NCBI RefSeq assembly: GCF_021018805.1
Contig: NC_086247.1
Location: forward strand, 134,705,602 to 134,769,601
DNA: 64,000 nucleotides
Reading direction: 5' to 3'
DNA from: Prinia subflava
Lineage: Eukaryota > Chordata > Aves > Passeriformes > Cisticolidae
The position numbers and the translations under genes were made by a program. How positions within the stretch are numbered: position 1 is the first letter of the stretch; each line of letters opens with the position of its first letter. Under the pieces are notes generated by a model. The model was not told the origin of the DNA. It saw only the letters and a list, made by a program, of their open reading frames with translations, and did no database searches. Shown piece after piece: positions 47,301 through 59,579 of the stretch.

Positions 47301-50300
47301 AATTTCTGTGCTGGGGATGCTGGCACTCTTCTGAAGCAGGTTTCAGGGTTTATGACTCATCAGATATAACAGCTGTGCCTAGAGACATCAGCCCATAGAG
47401 CAGGGAGGAAGCCAAAGTTCTGTGCTGCTTAGTCCTCACATTAAGGAAGCCAGTCATTCAATAGTATTATTTCTTTCAAGTGTTCAGTTGAAGAAAAAGC
47501 ATCATACCTGAGCTGCACTTTAGACATATTGCACAGTCTTGATGCCCATAATGAACCAAGCTAGGGAATTACAGGCAACAGAGATCCTCCTGGCTGCTAG
47601 AGAAATCTGTGGTGTGATTTCATGTGCAAGCAAGTTTGGAAAGATAAACGGACTGCTGGGTGTGCAGCAGATTGCTATGCTGCTGGGGCCACTGCACAAA
47701 AATGTGGTAGTTGTTTTCAATACTTAATACCCAAGCTTTGGCTACTTGTTGCAGCTGTCCCTTTCCCCCACCCCCCCAACCATCATTAAGACCAGGAATT
47801 GACCCTCTACAGGTCAGTGTCACAGCTACTCCTGTGTCAGTTGTCTCAGCTAAGCGCTTGTTAAGATCATTCTAGCATTAAAGTTTGCCCAGGCTTCCTG
47901 ACCTAAAACCTAATCCCAAGCCAATTACTTTTTCTAACACCAGTCCTAACCCCAGTCTGCCTTACCCTGCTGTGCTAAGCAGCAGATTTCTTTCTTTGGT
48001 CTCAAATGATTAAAAATGTTAACTCTACTGACAACTGTATGGGCCACAGTAATTGCTCAGGCCCTCCTACCAGCTCCAGATCATGAGTAAGAAAGGACTT
48101 AGTGAAGAATAGCTTGGCATGCTTCTGTAGATTCTAGTAAAGTTTGCTTTCTTGGAAAAATTGGCCACTGAAAAGCAATTTTTGAGGTCGATTTGGTTTT
48201 AATTGTAGCTGAAAATTTTTGTTCTTAGTTTTCTTGACTACTTCAGTGACTACTGGTACCACCATGCCCACCAAGAAATGTGTCCTTTCTGAATATTATC
48301 CTGTGCTGAGCCCCACTACCTTGGCTAAATGAGAATTACTTGCTCTGCCACCATTCCCGCTTTCCCTGTAGCCATGTATGGAAAAAGGCTTGTGGCCTGT
48401 GCATATACGGCTCATCACACAAAAGTTTGCATCCATATTTAAGTAAGGTTTCAACCACAGCAGTGTCACTGACAAAATTGGTTTTTTTCTTCTCTTGCTT
48501 TCATTTCCATTCTTGCTTTCTCTCCTGTGTCACCCTTTAGCCTCTTTCAGTTCTCCTGTGGGTTTAAAGTAGCCTGCTGACCAGTGCTGTACTGAAATAT
48601 TAACTTCTCTGGTAAACCTGGCCCTGCCACGAGCATGCAGGAAACCTTCCAGTTCCTCTAGCCCAGGGTCCATAGCTATCACTGCACCAGACAGAAGTCT
48701 GGTAGCCTTTTCTGGAGTTGCAGGGATGGGCTGTGTGACTTGGAACTCCTAGGCCCTGTTTTGGGATTTGGTGCCTTGTGGCTTTCAGAGTTGAGTAACA
48801 TCCTCGTAGCTCCCCATGACAAGCAGGCAAAGGCATTGCATGAGGCAGCATTGCTTTTGCCTGTGTCAGTGTTGTTGCAAAGGCAGATTCATTGAAAGAA
48901 TAAGTTTGAAGCATCTTGAATTCAAATAATTGATTAAAGCTGGAACTTTTTGGTTTCTTACTCTGGAAGCATATTCTATTTCAAAATCGATTTCATTCTT
49001 TTAAAATCACTTCAGAGCTCAAATAAATATCAAAAGTGTTTTGGAGATCAAAACTGTTTTGGTTTAAACTTTTTGTTTAACCTCAAACTCTATTATTTTT
49101 TTCCTGCTGTCTCACTTGCTGGAATGTTCCTCTTTTATTTTTCCCCTCCTCAAATTTCCAGTGAACCGCTATATCAGTGTGTGAGATAATGAGACTGAGT
49201 CCTACTTTCCACATCACAAAGAGTGTACCATTCCATGAATCTGAACTCTCTTTACTCCAAAAGAAGCTCTCCCTAACCATGCATCACGGCACAGGCGAAA
49301 GGCGGTGCATGTGGGAGGTTTGCAGCCCTGCTGTCCTAGAGATAAGCAGAAAGCTCTGCTGAACAAAGCTGCACTGGCATTAACCACACAGCTCTTAGAG
49401 CCCCACTACACACAGATTCTAATTAGGCACAATTATGCAAACTCGTGTATTTGTGTAAAGCACCTCACAGAGAGTTACAGGGAATCTAGCAGAGGCCTAC
49501 TGGATGTGACTTAGCCAGAAAGGGAACCTCAGTGCTTTTCTCAGAAAATAAAGCTGAGTGCTGAGACTACTCAGGCTCTCCCAGCCAGAGGAAAAGGCAA
49601 AGAAGCAAAGGCTTGTTTAAAGGTGCAGGGCAGCTTCTCTGGAAATTTGTTGTGTTTCCCTATTTAACAAGGAAGCTGCCTCTCTGCCTCATGCTTAACA
49701 TCTGAATTTTGCAGTGCCCTTTAGTGATTCAACTAGAATGCTGTGCTCCTCCTTTGAACTGGCAAAATCAAAGGCGCCTGCCAGCTGGGCAGCAGGCTAA
49801 GTTCACAGCTCTAACACCTCCTTTTAACAATACTAAGCCTAATGCCTCAGCCAAATTCCCAATAGCTACACAAATCACCTTCTTGAGCCCTAACCAGCCC
49901 AGAGCTCAAAAGGGAGGGAGGTGAATCTCAGTGGCAAACTCAGCCCCAGGGATTAAAGGCCATGTGCAGCTTCAATACGTGATACTCGTAACATCAAACT
50001 GCAGACAACCTGCTCCATAAGGGTCCCAGAAACCATTTTGTCCCTGTGGGGACTACTCCTGACAGATCAAGTATTATTTATGGCTCCAAAATTAATTACC
50101 TAGATCCTTTTCTCTCTGCAGTTGGGAAAGTAGGTTATTTGATAGACACCACTCAGTTACAGCAGAAAATATTGATGGCTGTAGTCTGTCTATTAATATG
50201 CAGACACAATCCTTTGCAGAGTAACAGCAAGTGCAAGTTCACCAAAGAGGAAAACTGGTTTCTTTCTTGGAAGACAATACAGACATATTCTTCCCTCTCT

Positions 50301-52559
50301 ACGGAATGCTGCAATTATTCCTACCAGTTTCTTTTTCCCAAATTAAGTAGAGATATCCTCCCCTGACTCCTCAAATGCAAAGGCAGTTATTGTTCCAAGC
50401 TAGCACTGGAGTGCAGTTGAGAGGTGCCTCTCTTATATCTATCAAAGCAGAATAGCTAGCAGCATCTTAAATAAGAAAGAAAAAAGAAATGTTTAAAACT
50501 CTGTTTTTTCAGAATCAGTAATGCATCAAGGCCAGAAACAGTGTAGGTTGAAAAGACTATGTTGATAGAAAAAAAGGGAAAAAAAAGGAAAAATAAAGAA
50601 AAAAAAAAAAGAAAATTGAATTCTTAAATGAATATGTGAGAGCAGGCACTTGCAAGCAGTATGACAGTAGAACACAATGAACAGAGAGAATGTTCACACC
50701 CTTTTTTCCTGAGTGATTGATGTTATAAACAGGGATGGATTACACAGGAAGAGAAATTATAATGCCATATTCTTGACTGCTGAAAGTGGAAGTGTTCTCA
50801 TTGATTTCTATGGAACCACTGCTGTTTATGCCACTGCAAGATATATACCTAAGAGAGGTGAGATAATGTGCAAGGATGGCAACGGTAAAAGCACACAAGA
50901 GTAATGAAAACTTATCACAGGCGCTGTGTTTCAAGTAAAAACAGCTCATCACTTTACATAGCCTTCAAGAAGTTGTTCTTTCAGTTTTACTTATGCTGTA
51001 TAACACAAATGCACAAACGTTTGTGCTATGCAGGCCTCTCCAGCAATGACATGTTGTCATTAATCACTGTAAGATTTATTATTAACTTTCATCTCAGGTT
51101 TTTTCTCAGTGCAGTAAAATGTCTTGCCTGTACTTTTACACACAATTATACCAAGATAAGCTATGTTCTAATTATGTTTTGTAGCACAAGAAGCACAATG
51201 CATACAGCCTTCTTTGGAGGATGCAGTTTGTTCTGTGGAGAACAGGATGTATTGAATGCTGTGACTCTGTGCTACCCTTGCAGCAGCCACACTGCAAAAC
51301 TGTCCCACAACTACACAGAATACAGAAAATTAGGACTGTGGGATCTAGTATGTTGCTGACACTTTTATCTGCAACTGCATGCTTCAGCTGTCTATTGCTA
51401 ATCCTTCCCTTCTTCAGCATGCAGTTTTTGTGGTATATCTATGAAGAATTTAAATCTGAATCTATAGGACTGAGAAGAAAAAGCGCAAATAAAAAAAATT
51501 GTGCTAATTTAGGCTTCTCTGTACTATACATAAGGGGCTTGACGAATTATTACCTATTTTAGCAACATGTAAACTTTTCTCTCAAATCATTCAAATCTTT
51601 TGTACTTTAAGATTTACTATAACTTGACAATAATATCTTCCTTATTATTATTTTTAACAAAAGGCCAAGTTTAGATGAAAACAGATTATGAAGGTTTTGC
51701 AGACCTTATTGCTCCTATTCTCAGCTAATAGTTTTGCTGAAAAACAGCTGAAAGAGTGGTCAGCCCTTCTTTACGACTACCACCCTACCCCTTCCAGTAA
51801 AGGCCAAATCTTCTCAGCAACTTCAGCAAAACTTTGGGTAAACTGAGCAACCTGACCAACTGTCAAAGAAAAACGTATTCCAATAGCATGAAGAAACCTC
51901 TGTCTTACTTTTTGTTTAAGAAGCAGCAATAGTTTTAATACCAACTTGACAACTTTGCACAAAAGCCTGTCGCATAATCCAGACCACCTGGTATACAAGG
52001 TATTAACACTCCCTGAAACCCCACAGATTTCAACAAGGCCAGGATTTCATTCCTGATGCATAAAATCTCCAGTATTACTTTCTTCTAGATAGGGAATACA
52101 AAATATATTTTCTGCAGTTATTGGCAACAATACTTGGACTGCGTTTTACTTTGTTTTGCTTAAGTGCATGTGCATGTAGTTTGAAACTAGAAAGGCCCAC
52201 TATAAACTGAAATAGAAACCTTATTGATAATATCCTCCAGTATCATATTTCAATATACATTAAAAAGATTTAGAAAATTTTTGCTTATACTTCAAATATA
52301 CTTTTTAAACCCACGGGTGTTATGCTTTGATTTACACATAAACACATCAATGATTAAAGAGCAAGACACTTACAATGGATCTGATGAATTAGTAATCTCA
52401 GTAGCAGTGATAAATTAGAGAAAAACACGGTCTTGTTACTGGTTGTTCTTTTGTGATTAAGTATTAGTTATCTGCTATGTTTGACATTCCGTAGACCTAT
52501 TTATTTGATTAATTTAATTGTCATCCTAATTAATTTAATTATTTGGTAGCAAGTGCTGG
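44369..52559. other. Intergenic region upstream of PLXDC2
   Basis: About 8 kb of AT-rich sequence with no recognised exon. There is an A/G-rich tract at 50568-50616. At 45452-45468 a GTTCTGTGATTCTGTGTGG string resembles a CR1 tail but has no clear body. The last 60 bases are very AT-rich with repeated TTAATT. Confidence 0.6.
50568..50616. repeat. A/G-rich low-complexity tract
   Basis: A-runs separated by GG or G, including 12 consecutive A. Confidence 0.85.
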
Positions 52560-52677
52560 GAGGCGGGTGCATTCATGGTTCTCTCCCCGTTGCTCAGCTG
52601 GTTACCAGCTCCACAGTTTGCTGAACTGCTGAAAAGCCGCCGCCCGGGCCCGGGCCCCCCTTTCGCCTGTCTGCGTT

Positions 52678-52783
52678 TGATTGATGTGCCCTCTGCTCGC
52701 TTCTGTCTCCGCGCCGCTGTACACGGATTAATGCGGGGCATGGCATTATTCACGGAGCGGTTAATCAAGCATGTGGGTAATTG
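52678..52783. promoter_or_regulatory. Cluster of homeodomain-like sites at the CpG island edge
   Basis: Within 106 bases there are TGATTGAT (52678-52685, a PBX-HOX consensus), GGATTA (52725-52730, OTX/PITX type), GGTTAATC (52759-52766) and TAATTG (52778-52783). The stretch is of mixed composition, unlike the pure GC sequence beside it. It may be an upstream control element of PLXDC2; this is inference from motifs. Confidence 0.4.
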
Positions 52784-52807
52784 TTTTTTTTTTTTTTTTT
52801 TTTTTTT
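52784..52807. repeat. Poly(T) tract, 24 bases
   Basis: 24 consecutive T followed directly by GCAGGGG. Confidence 0.95.
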
Positions 52808-53979
52808 GCAGGGGAGAACCCTCCCCGTCACTGCACTGTTGAAGTGATGAGTGTACATAAACAACTCCTTGGTTTGCGAAGAGAAATAGAAAATAGACGG
52901 GAGGGGGTGGGGGGGGTGGGGTGTGTGTGAATGGGGCTGCTTTACCTGAAAGCACAGAGAAATTCTGGGAGAGAGGGAGAGCGGGGAGCGGGATTTAGGG
53001 GGTTTGGGAGTTACCGCATTTATCACCCGCGAAACTGACGCACATTTACACAGCAACTTTTGAGCACGCAGGCGGCGTTGGGCCGCGCTCTCCCCGTCCC
53101 GCGGAGCTCCGGCCGGGCCCGGGGCTCTCCGCGCCCCCCGCCGGCCTCCCCCCGCCCTCTCCGGGCAGCGCAGGCTGCCGGCGCTCCGGGCCGCGACCCG
53201 CCCCGCTCGGGAGCCGTGCCGGGGCCAGGTGCCCGCCCGGCAGCGCCGCCGGGACCGCCGAGCTGAGTGCGGCCCCGCGGCGGAGCGGGAGAGCCGGGGC
53301 AGCCCCGGCGCCTGCGCCCCACCGCGCTCTGCGAGGGGGCGGGGGGCAGGGGCGGGGGCGGCCGGGCCGGCCCCAGGCGAGCCCCTGCCCGCTCCGGCGC
53401 GGCGGGCGGCGGCGGCAGCGCTGGGGCCGGCGGAGCGCCCGCCCCACGCCGCTGCCCTCGGCCCGCAGCGGCGCCGCCGGCCGCGGAAACCGCCCCGAAA
53501 GAGAGAGAGAACTTGCTCGTCCGTCCCCGCCTGCCTCCCCGCCGCCCGCGCATCCTCTCCCGCGGCGCATCCGCCCCCCGCCGGGTCCCGCTCCCCCCGT
53601 AGTCGGGGCCGGTCCGTGCTCCGGCTGGAACGTTTCCCCGCTCGTTTTCCTCGGAGGGCTTAGGCGGTAGCGGTACACCGAGGAGAAGCTGCGTCCCTCA
53701 GGCACCCTGCCTCACCCTGCGGGGGAAGGGAGCTGGGTGGGGGCAAGCCAGGAAGGGAGGATCTCAGTGGCTCTCCTAAAATCTATCAGCAGGCTGCGAG
53801 GAGGGAAGAGTTTGGCACTTCGCAGCGAGGCTGGGCTTGTTTTCCCTAGCGGTGATGCCGCTGGACTGAGAGCGGCGCGGCCGCGCGAGTTCGGGGTCGG
53901 AGCCCCTCCACCTCCTTCCAGCGCCCCCAGACCCGGTCCAGCGCCTTCAGCCCCAGCGCTCGTCCCCGCCGCCCCCTGT

Positions 53980-54021
53980 ATGAGCGCTGCTCCGAGGACA
54001 GCGCTGCTCGCCGCCTGCTAG
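53980..54021 (+). other. Possible upstream ORF in the PLXDC2 leader
   Basis: ATG at 53980 opens 13 codons (MSAAPRTALLAAC) ending at TAG 54019-54021, 92 bases before the main ATG. The start context is weak (T at -3, G at +4). It matters only if transcription begins upstream of 53980. Confidence 0.35.
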
Positions 54022-54113
54022 GGCTGCTCTCCGCCGCCCCCGGACTTCCCCACCACCGACGAGGAGCGGCGCGCACCCCGCACCCGGAGAGTTGTCTCGG
54101 CAGGCTCCGTGCT

Positions 54114-54222
54114 ATGGCGAGGCTGCGGAGAAGCAAACTAGCCGCTGGATTTCTGTTACTTTTCCAGTGCCTGAGCGAGCGCTGCCAGCTCGCCGGCGGG
54201 GAGACGCCGAGGCAGAGCCGCG
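54114..54222 (+). CDS. PLXDC2: PLXDC2 coding exon 1: signal peptide
   Basis: PLXDC2 is a single-pass cell-surface protein with a plexin-repeat domain, described as a PEDF receptor and a tumour-endothelial-marker relative. This exon gives 36 codons plus one base before the donor CGCG|GTAAGC. The protein begins MARLRRSKLAAGFLLLFQCL. That is a basic n-region and a leucine-rich core, followed by a polar region (CQLAGGETP) where cleavage is likely. Start, length and pattern match what I recall of the human PLXDC2 N-terminus (MAR..., LAA, ...Q.ADG). The ATG has a good context (G at -3, G at +4) and lies in the CpG island. The rest of the gene is beyond the window. Reading on past the donor gives an unrelated GC-rich frame to 54509 that should not be translated. 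Confidence 0.85.
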
Positions 54223-56754
54223 GTAAGCGAGGCCGGTACCTGCCGGGCGGGGCCGGCCCGGGTTCTCCGCGGAGCCGGGGCGGCGCGGCCGGGCCGGGGG
54301 TCGGGCCGCTCCGCAGCCCCCGCCGTGTGGGCTCCGCCGGCCGCTCCACGGGCCGCGTACCCGGGGAGGGCGAACGCCGTTCGGGGCTGGCTCCCCTCCT
54401 CCCGAGAGAGGCCCGGGGTCCCGGCTTCTCATCCTTCCCTAGCCTGGCTTCTCCGGAAAGAGCTCTCTATGACTTCATTTCTTATTTTAATGAGACTTTC
54501 CTCCTTTAATGAATCTGCCCCGCGATCACTGGGAGCCCTGTTCCCCTCCCCAGCCCCTTCGCGAGGTCCCCGGAGCCTCCTTCCCAGCCCTGTTCGAGAC
54601 GCGAGGGGCTCCCCTCGAGGGCCGGGAAAGGAGGGACGGAGCACACGGGAGAGGCGCCCCGACAGCTCCCCCGGCCGCCCTCCCGCGCCGGGGCCCCGCT
54701 GCTCTCCCGGCAGCGAGCCGTGGAGGGATGGCAAAGTTTCCCTGCAGATCCTGCCTGGGAGAGCTAGCGGGCACTCTCCTCCCCCGCGGAAGTCAGTAGC
54801 TTGGAGCCTTCCCTGGAAACTGGGGGTTGAGAGAAGGAGAAAGATAAAGGAAGAAGCCCCAGGGGCTGTGGGACCTGTTCGTTAGGAGCGAGAGGCTGTG
54901 TTGGCTAAGTTTGCTGTGAAGTGTCAGGGTGCTCTTGCCAGTCCGTCTCGGAGACACCTGTTAATGACACCCAGCACCTGTAGTGCCTTCTCTTGCGCCA
55001 CTGTTTCCCGCAGCATGGGGTTCCCTTTTGATCACCAAAGCCTTCTGTATCCTGCATTCCTGTGCTGTGGAGGGGAAAGCTGCTAAAGGAAATCTTGGCA
55101 CGTTTGTGGATAGTGAGAAAAGTCGTGGGGTTTGTGTGTCAGGGGACCTTTCTGCTGCAGATTCTGGCTTCCAGGTATTTTCAAAAGCTGTGCCTGTGTA
55201 TTCCAAATAGCAGCTAGATTAATAGCAGATGGAACACGCCCACTGGCTTCCCTGGTGCAGCAGAACTGCCCGTTCTTCCTTTTCTTAGAGGTTTGATACA
55301 AGTGTGAAAAGTTTTGTGGTCACTGTGCAACTGATCCGGAAAAGAGAGACTGGGTAGGTTTTTCAAATGTCCAGTGAGGTTATGCGCTAGACAGAGCGGG
55401 AGTTTCCCCGGCAGGGGCCCGTCACTGAGTTTTGGAATTGCTAAACGATGGGGTAGCTCAGCAGGTTGCCGGGGCTCACATGTCACTTGGGGCCAAAGGG
55501 AAAAACCAGCAGGAGAATTTTCGTGTACTGCTGCAAACCCCGTGTTGCTATACTCAGGGTTGTAGGCAACAAATGTTAGTATTTGTTAATGTTAGTTATA
55601 AGGCAGTGGTGTAATGGTGGTACTAGAAAAAGAGGATTGAAATCTTGTGTGGTAGTGGACTGAACTCAACGAAGTTTATTATCTTCCAGCCAATCTATCC
55701 AGACTATAAGATATTAGTGCTGACTAAATGAAGTCTAATTTATCAGTGGGCAAATAAACACCACAGATCACTGGTTTAGGCTATTAGGTTGTAGTAGTCA
55801 TCAATGTCCGTTACCAGGAGGTGCTAAATAGAAGGTTTACCAGTGGTTTGCTTATTCATAAATCATTTAGTAATGTCTTGTGTCTTCCTGAACATGATAT
55901 GAAGAGGAAGGAGTTTATAATCAGGCAAATATTATTTTGATATATTAATTGAATAGACTCGGAAGAAAATATAGCAAGTAGTTGTTTTCTTCAAGTAGCA
56001 AGATGGGCAATCTGAAGTCAGTTTTGACATCTAGGTGTTTATAACTGGCATCTTCTGTCATTCTTGATTAAAATATCTGTATTATGACAGTAATAATTAA
56101 ATGTCATTTTCAAAATCAGAGCTTTATTTCCTTTTTTGTTTGTTTGTAATACTGCAGCTATTTGGGGAAAAAAAGGGTACTGATACACTGTGTCTAATCA
56201 GTGGGAAGAGGAAAAATATGTAAAGCCAGAAATTCAACTGAGTCAAAATTTTGTGAGTCAAAATGAAAAAAGTGATGTTTTGAAGTTTTACTTTATTTAG
56301 AACCTCCTGTATCCCTTTGGATCAGCTCAGACAAAACCTTTAAAGAATTAAAGAATAAATGTTTGAGGTAGCTGCAAATTCTTAAGTGGATGCAGTTTTT
56401 ACCTTTTTGTCAAATACTCAATAAGAAAACACCTGATTGAAAATGAATGGAATAACAGTATCAAGAAATGGAAACGTATACGAAGCCCTGGCAGAGCTGG
56501 AGCCAGGGAGGGTTTCTGAGGATGCTGTCAAAGGCACACGCTCTGATTTCAACAGAGATGGGGGGAAAAAAATGCAAAGGCCTTTTTGCCAGCTCGTTAG
56601 AATTATCTTACCGCAGAAAAATCAAGTCGGACCAATTCAAGTGCAATAATTTTCCAGGCATGCCGGAACTCACCTGGCTGCCCCCGGGGGTTTCTAAACG
56701 CAGACTTTGAAAGGTGCCAGGTGCGGGGCTGCGCTGGCCGGAGCGCGGCCGTCC

Positions 56755-56768
56755 CCGCCAGAGGGCGC
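56755..56768 (+). promoter_or_regulatory. CTCF-like binding site
   Basis: CCGCCAGAGGGCGC matches the CTCF core CCASYAGRKGGCRS at 13 of 14 positions. It sits in a 200-base CpG-rich patch inside otherwise AT-rich intron 1. Occupancy is not shown by sequence. Confidence 0.6.
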
Positions 56769-56803
56769 AGCGGCGGCCGCGCACAGCCGGGCTCCCTGCC
56801 AGC

Positions 56804-56886
56804 GTCCGTCCGTCCGTCCATCCATCCGTCCGTCCGTCCCTCCACCCATCCACCCACCCACCCATCCATCCACCCATCCATCCGCC
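56804..56886. repeat. (TCCG/TCCA/CCCA)n tetranucleotide repeat
   Basis: About 20 tetranucleotide units, TCCG-rich at the left, and TCCA/CCCA-rich at the right. The mixed CG/CA units look like CpG decay within an original TCCG array. It is translated in several frames into [13 protein letters not shown] strings that are not genes. Confidence 0.95.
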
Positions 56887-57193
56887 CCTGGCCCCGCACA
56901 GATCTTCCCTTTTGATGACAAAATTGCTAAAATCCAGGATGGAGGTTCTTAAACACGAGGTTTGCGTGTATGTGTGCTTACAGTAGCCAAACTGAGCGTG
57001 ACATGAATTAAGTGAAGTGAAACAGACGGTCTCTTGAAAGCTCACAAAACAATTAAGGCTTCCAGGTGTGTGAGTGAGGGCTCACTGTTGAAGTGCTGCC
57101 ACAAAGTCTTGAAAGTGTTACGTTCTTTTGCAAATGTCATCAGTCAGAATTAGGAGGCTGTTATTGTAATTTTTATTCTGTCAAAGTATGTTC

Positions 57194-57229
57194 CAGAATC
57201 CTGATATAATTCAGAATCCTGATATAATT
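57194..57229. repeat. 18-bp perfect tandem duplication
   Basis: CAGAATCCTGATATAATT occurs at 57194-57211 and again at 57212-57229 with no change, so the duplication is probably recent. Confidence 0.9.
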
Positions 57230-59579
57230 TATATTCACTGGACTGCTGCTGTCTCCAGACATCAGCATTCAGAGGGGAGGTAAAATTATTTGTATAGGAT
57301 AAACTGCTGTTAAGGAGTGTTTATCTAGCATTTATCTACTGCTGAAATAGTAACATTTTGTATATTGCCTGAGTTTTACTCTGTAAAAAAAAATCCATAA
57401 CTGAGACCAAACTTTTATCGTTGTACTTTAGGACCTTTGGCTTTTATCTTGGAAGTATCAAAAGAAATACAAGGTTAGACAACATGTATATCAGGCATGT
57501 TTTCTCTGTTTACATTTAGGTATATGTTTTTTTCTGTACTTGAAATGTAAACAGGGGCTGTTGGGTTAGAGAATCCTAATGACATTTGAGAGAAAATCCT
57601 ATTTGCATATCATATATATTTTAGTAAGATTTCTCTCTGAAATAGTCATCTCTTTTTTTCAAATTTCATACTCCTTCCTCTTTTTTGTGCTTTTTGTCTT
57701 TTTCATTTCCTCTGAAAGAGTGGTTTGAAATACTGCTAGTAAATAGTGGGTAAATTAGGACTGTAATGAGGGTGATTTAGGTCTTAAATTCAGTTTTACA
57801 GAAACTCATTTCCACAGATTTAGAGCAAGATCAATACTCATAGTTCATTGAAAGTTTAAAAATCCCTTGGGAAAAAGTGGGGTTTTTTGGATCTGAATAT
57901 TCCTCTTCAGAGTTGATAGCCTCATTCAGGCATCTAAACTCCAGCAAATATTTGACTCAGATGTTAGGTTTTGTCTGACATGTAACTTGGAGTCGATGAT
58001 AAATAATGGGGGAACTATCTTTCTACACTGTAAACAAATGTAGTCAATGAAAAAAAGGTCTTCATAATTTGAAAAAAAAATTATCTCATCAAAAATTTAT
58101 TAGCAACACATACAGGTAATTTAGAGCAAAATCCTGTGACATCTACTGCTTTACCGGATACCAGATTCCTCTAAAAAATGCAGTTCAGGAAGCTGTTTCT
58201 TTTCAGGGAAAAGACTCCTGAGACCACAAAGGAGATAGATGAAGAAATGCATAATGTCAGGTGATGAGAGATTCCCTGAGGAGAATAGTCACAGACCTTA
58301 GTATTTTTCATTGAAGACTTTTTGGCAAATTTTGGTGGAGCAGTGCTGCAGGTCCCTACACCTGTGCAGACCTCAGGAGATGGAGCTTTGGACCTGAAAC
58401 TTGTGTTTCCTGCAGGACTGCTATGCAGAGATGCCTGGGAAGTTGCTTTGCTTTGAAGTATGCCAAATACAGCTATCACATGCTCTATTGAATCCTACTT
58501 TTTTTTTCTCCAGAAAGTAGATAAAAAATTCATATTAAAATAAATAAAAATAAGTGCATAATTTGACGCTGCTTTTGATAAAAGTCACTGGTTTCATTGG
58601 AATGTGTGAATTACTGCACAGTTCTGCTGCTTGTAACCTTAAAAGCCCTGGAAAAAAGCAATCTCTGTAGCACCCCCAGTTTCAAAACTTACCAAGGCTG
58701 CAGTCTGTTAGTCTGAGAACACAGCTGGGGTCACTGGTATTTTGCATTCCCAGTGCGGTTCATGCTTCCTAAAAAAATGAACACCAGTGGAATTTGAGGC
58801 GGCTGTGGTTAAGGTAATCTCTCCTGGGGACTGTCTACAGGGGGAACAAAGGTAATTTGATGGGAGCATTTACGATCCAGTACAAGGAAATGCTGCAAGC
58901 TTGCCAGCAGTGTGGAATTATATCCAACTTCTAGGTTTGATGGGGGCTGAACTGGGAGTGTTAATGCAGTGCAATTGGCAGATGCTGTATTTACTAAGCT
59001 GGAGAATTGCATAATCACAGCAGGAACAAGAAGAACCTATGAGTTTGCTTTCTATGGAGAAGTATGCAGAAAGGCCACGCTAAGGGCACATGAGAATTGT
59101 TTTTGGTTGTGGCTTCTCACAAATGAGCATAAAACATTGCCCTGAAGTAACGTCTGTGAGTGCTGGATGCTGTGTCTCATCATGGAACACTTCCTCTGCT
59201 TTCTCCTTTTCTTTTTTTTCATCCAACCAATAAACTTTACTGCAGTAAGCACTCCTTGCAGTCAACATTGAGCAATGAGTCTGGGTTTGAAAGAGCTTGT
59301 GTAACCTGTTCATCTCTCTCAACCAAAGGGCAGTGTGTTAGAGGGTGTTTCTGAGTGGGATTGGCCCAACCTTCCAAGACAGGCCAATGGAGCTGGTTCT
59401 GAGGCCAGACCCAGGGTCAAGCATGGTACTTGAGTTGAACACACAGTGTCAAAAGTTCTCAATGGGGTGATACATCAAGAGAAATGTAAGGATTAATGTG
59501 AAGATAGGCACAAGACATGACAAGAATGATGCACATACTCTGTTCAGACATGGTAAGATCCCAAGAGGCATATTCTCTT

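Larger units (their letters stand above)
52560..54880. promoter_or_regulatory. PLXDC2: CpG island with probable PLXDC2 promoter
   Basis: Composition changes abruptly from AT-rich to GC-rich at about 52560 and stays CpG-dense until about 54750, densest at 53050-54450. Consecutive GC boxes (GGGGGCGGGG at 53335-53344, GGGGCGGGGG at 53349-53358) and many CCGCCC/GGCGGG motifs are present. I see no TATA box at a convincing position. The island contains coding exon 1 of PLXDC2, as expected of a housekeeping-type promoter spanning the first exon. The start site cannot be read from sequence alone; somewhere in 53300-54000 is plausible. A run of open frames on both strands here comes from GC content, not from genes. 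Confidence 0.85.

Noticed and set aside
51777..51998. Minus-strand open frame with a Leu/Lys-rich helix-like peptide, possible processed pseudogene
   Set aside because: No parent gene recognised, no poly(A) trace, no flanking duplication. A blastx search would settle it.
53023..53705. Long minus-strand open frames (176 and 219 codons) in the CpG island
   Set aside because: Low-complexity Pro/Ala/Gly/Arg translation open in several frames on both strands; it is the effect of GC-rich sequence with few stops. No domain or splice context.
54325..54885. 186-codon plus-strand open frame after PLXDC2 exon 1
   Set aside because: Lies beyond a good GTAAGC donor, overlaps other open frames, and has GC-driven composition. 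Intronic.
56707..56986. Open frames with Ser/Pro/His or Trp/Gly/Asp repeats
   Set aside because: Translations of the TCCR tetranucleotide array in all frames.
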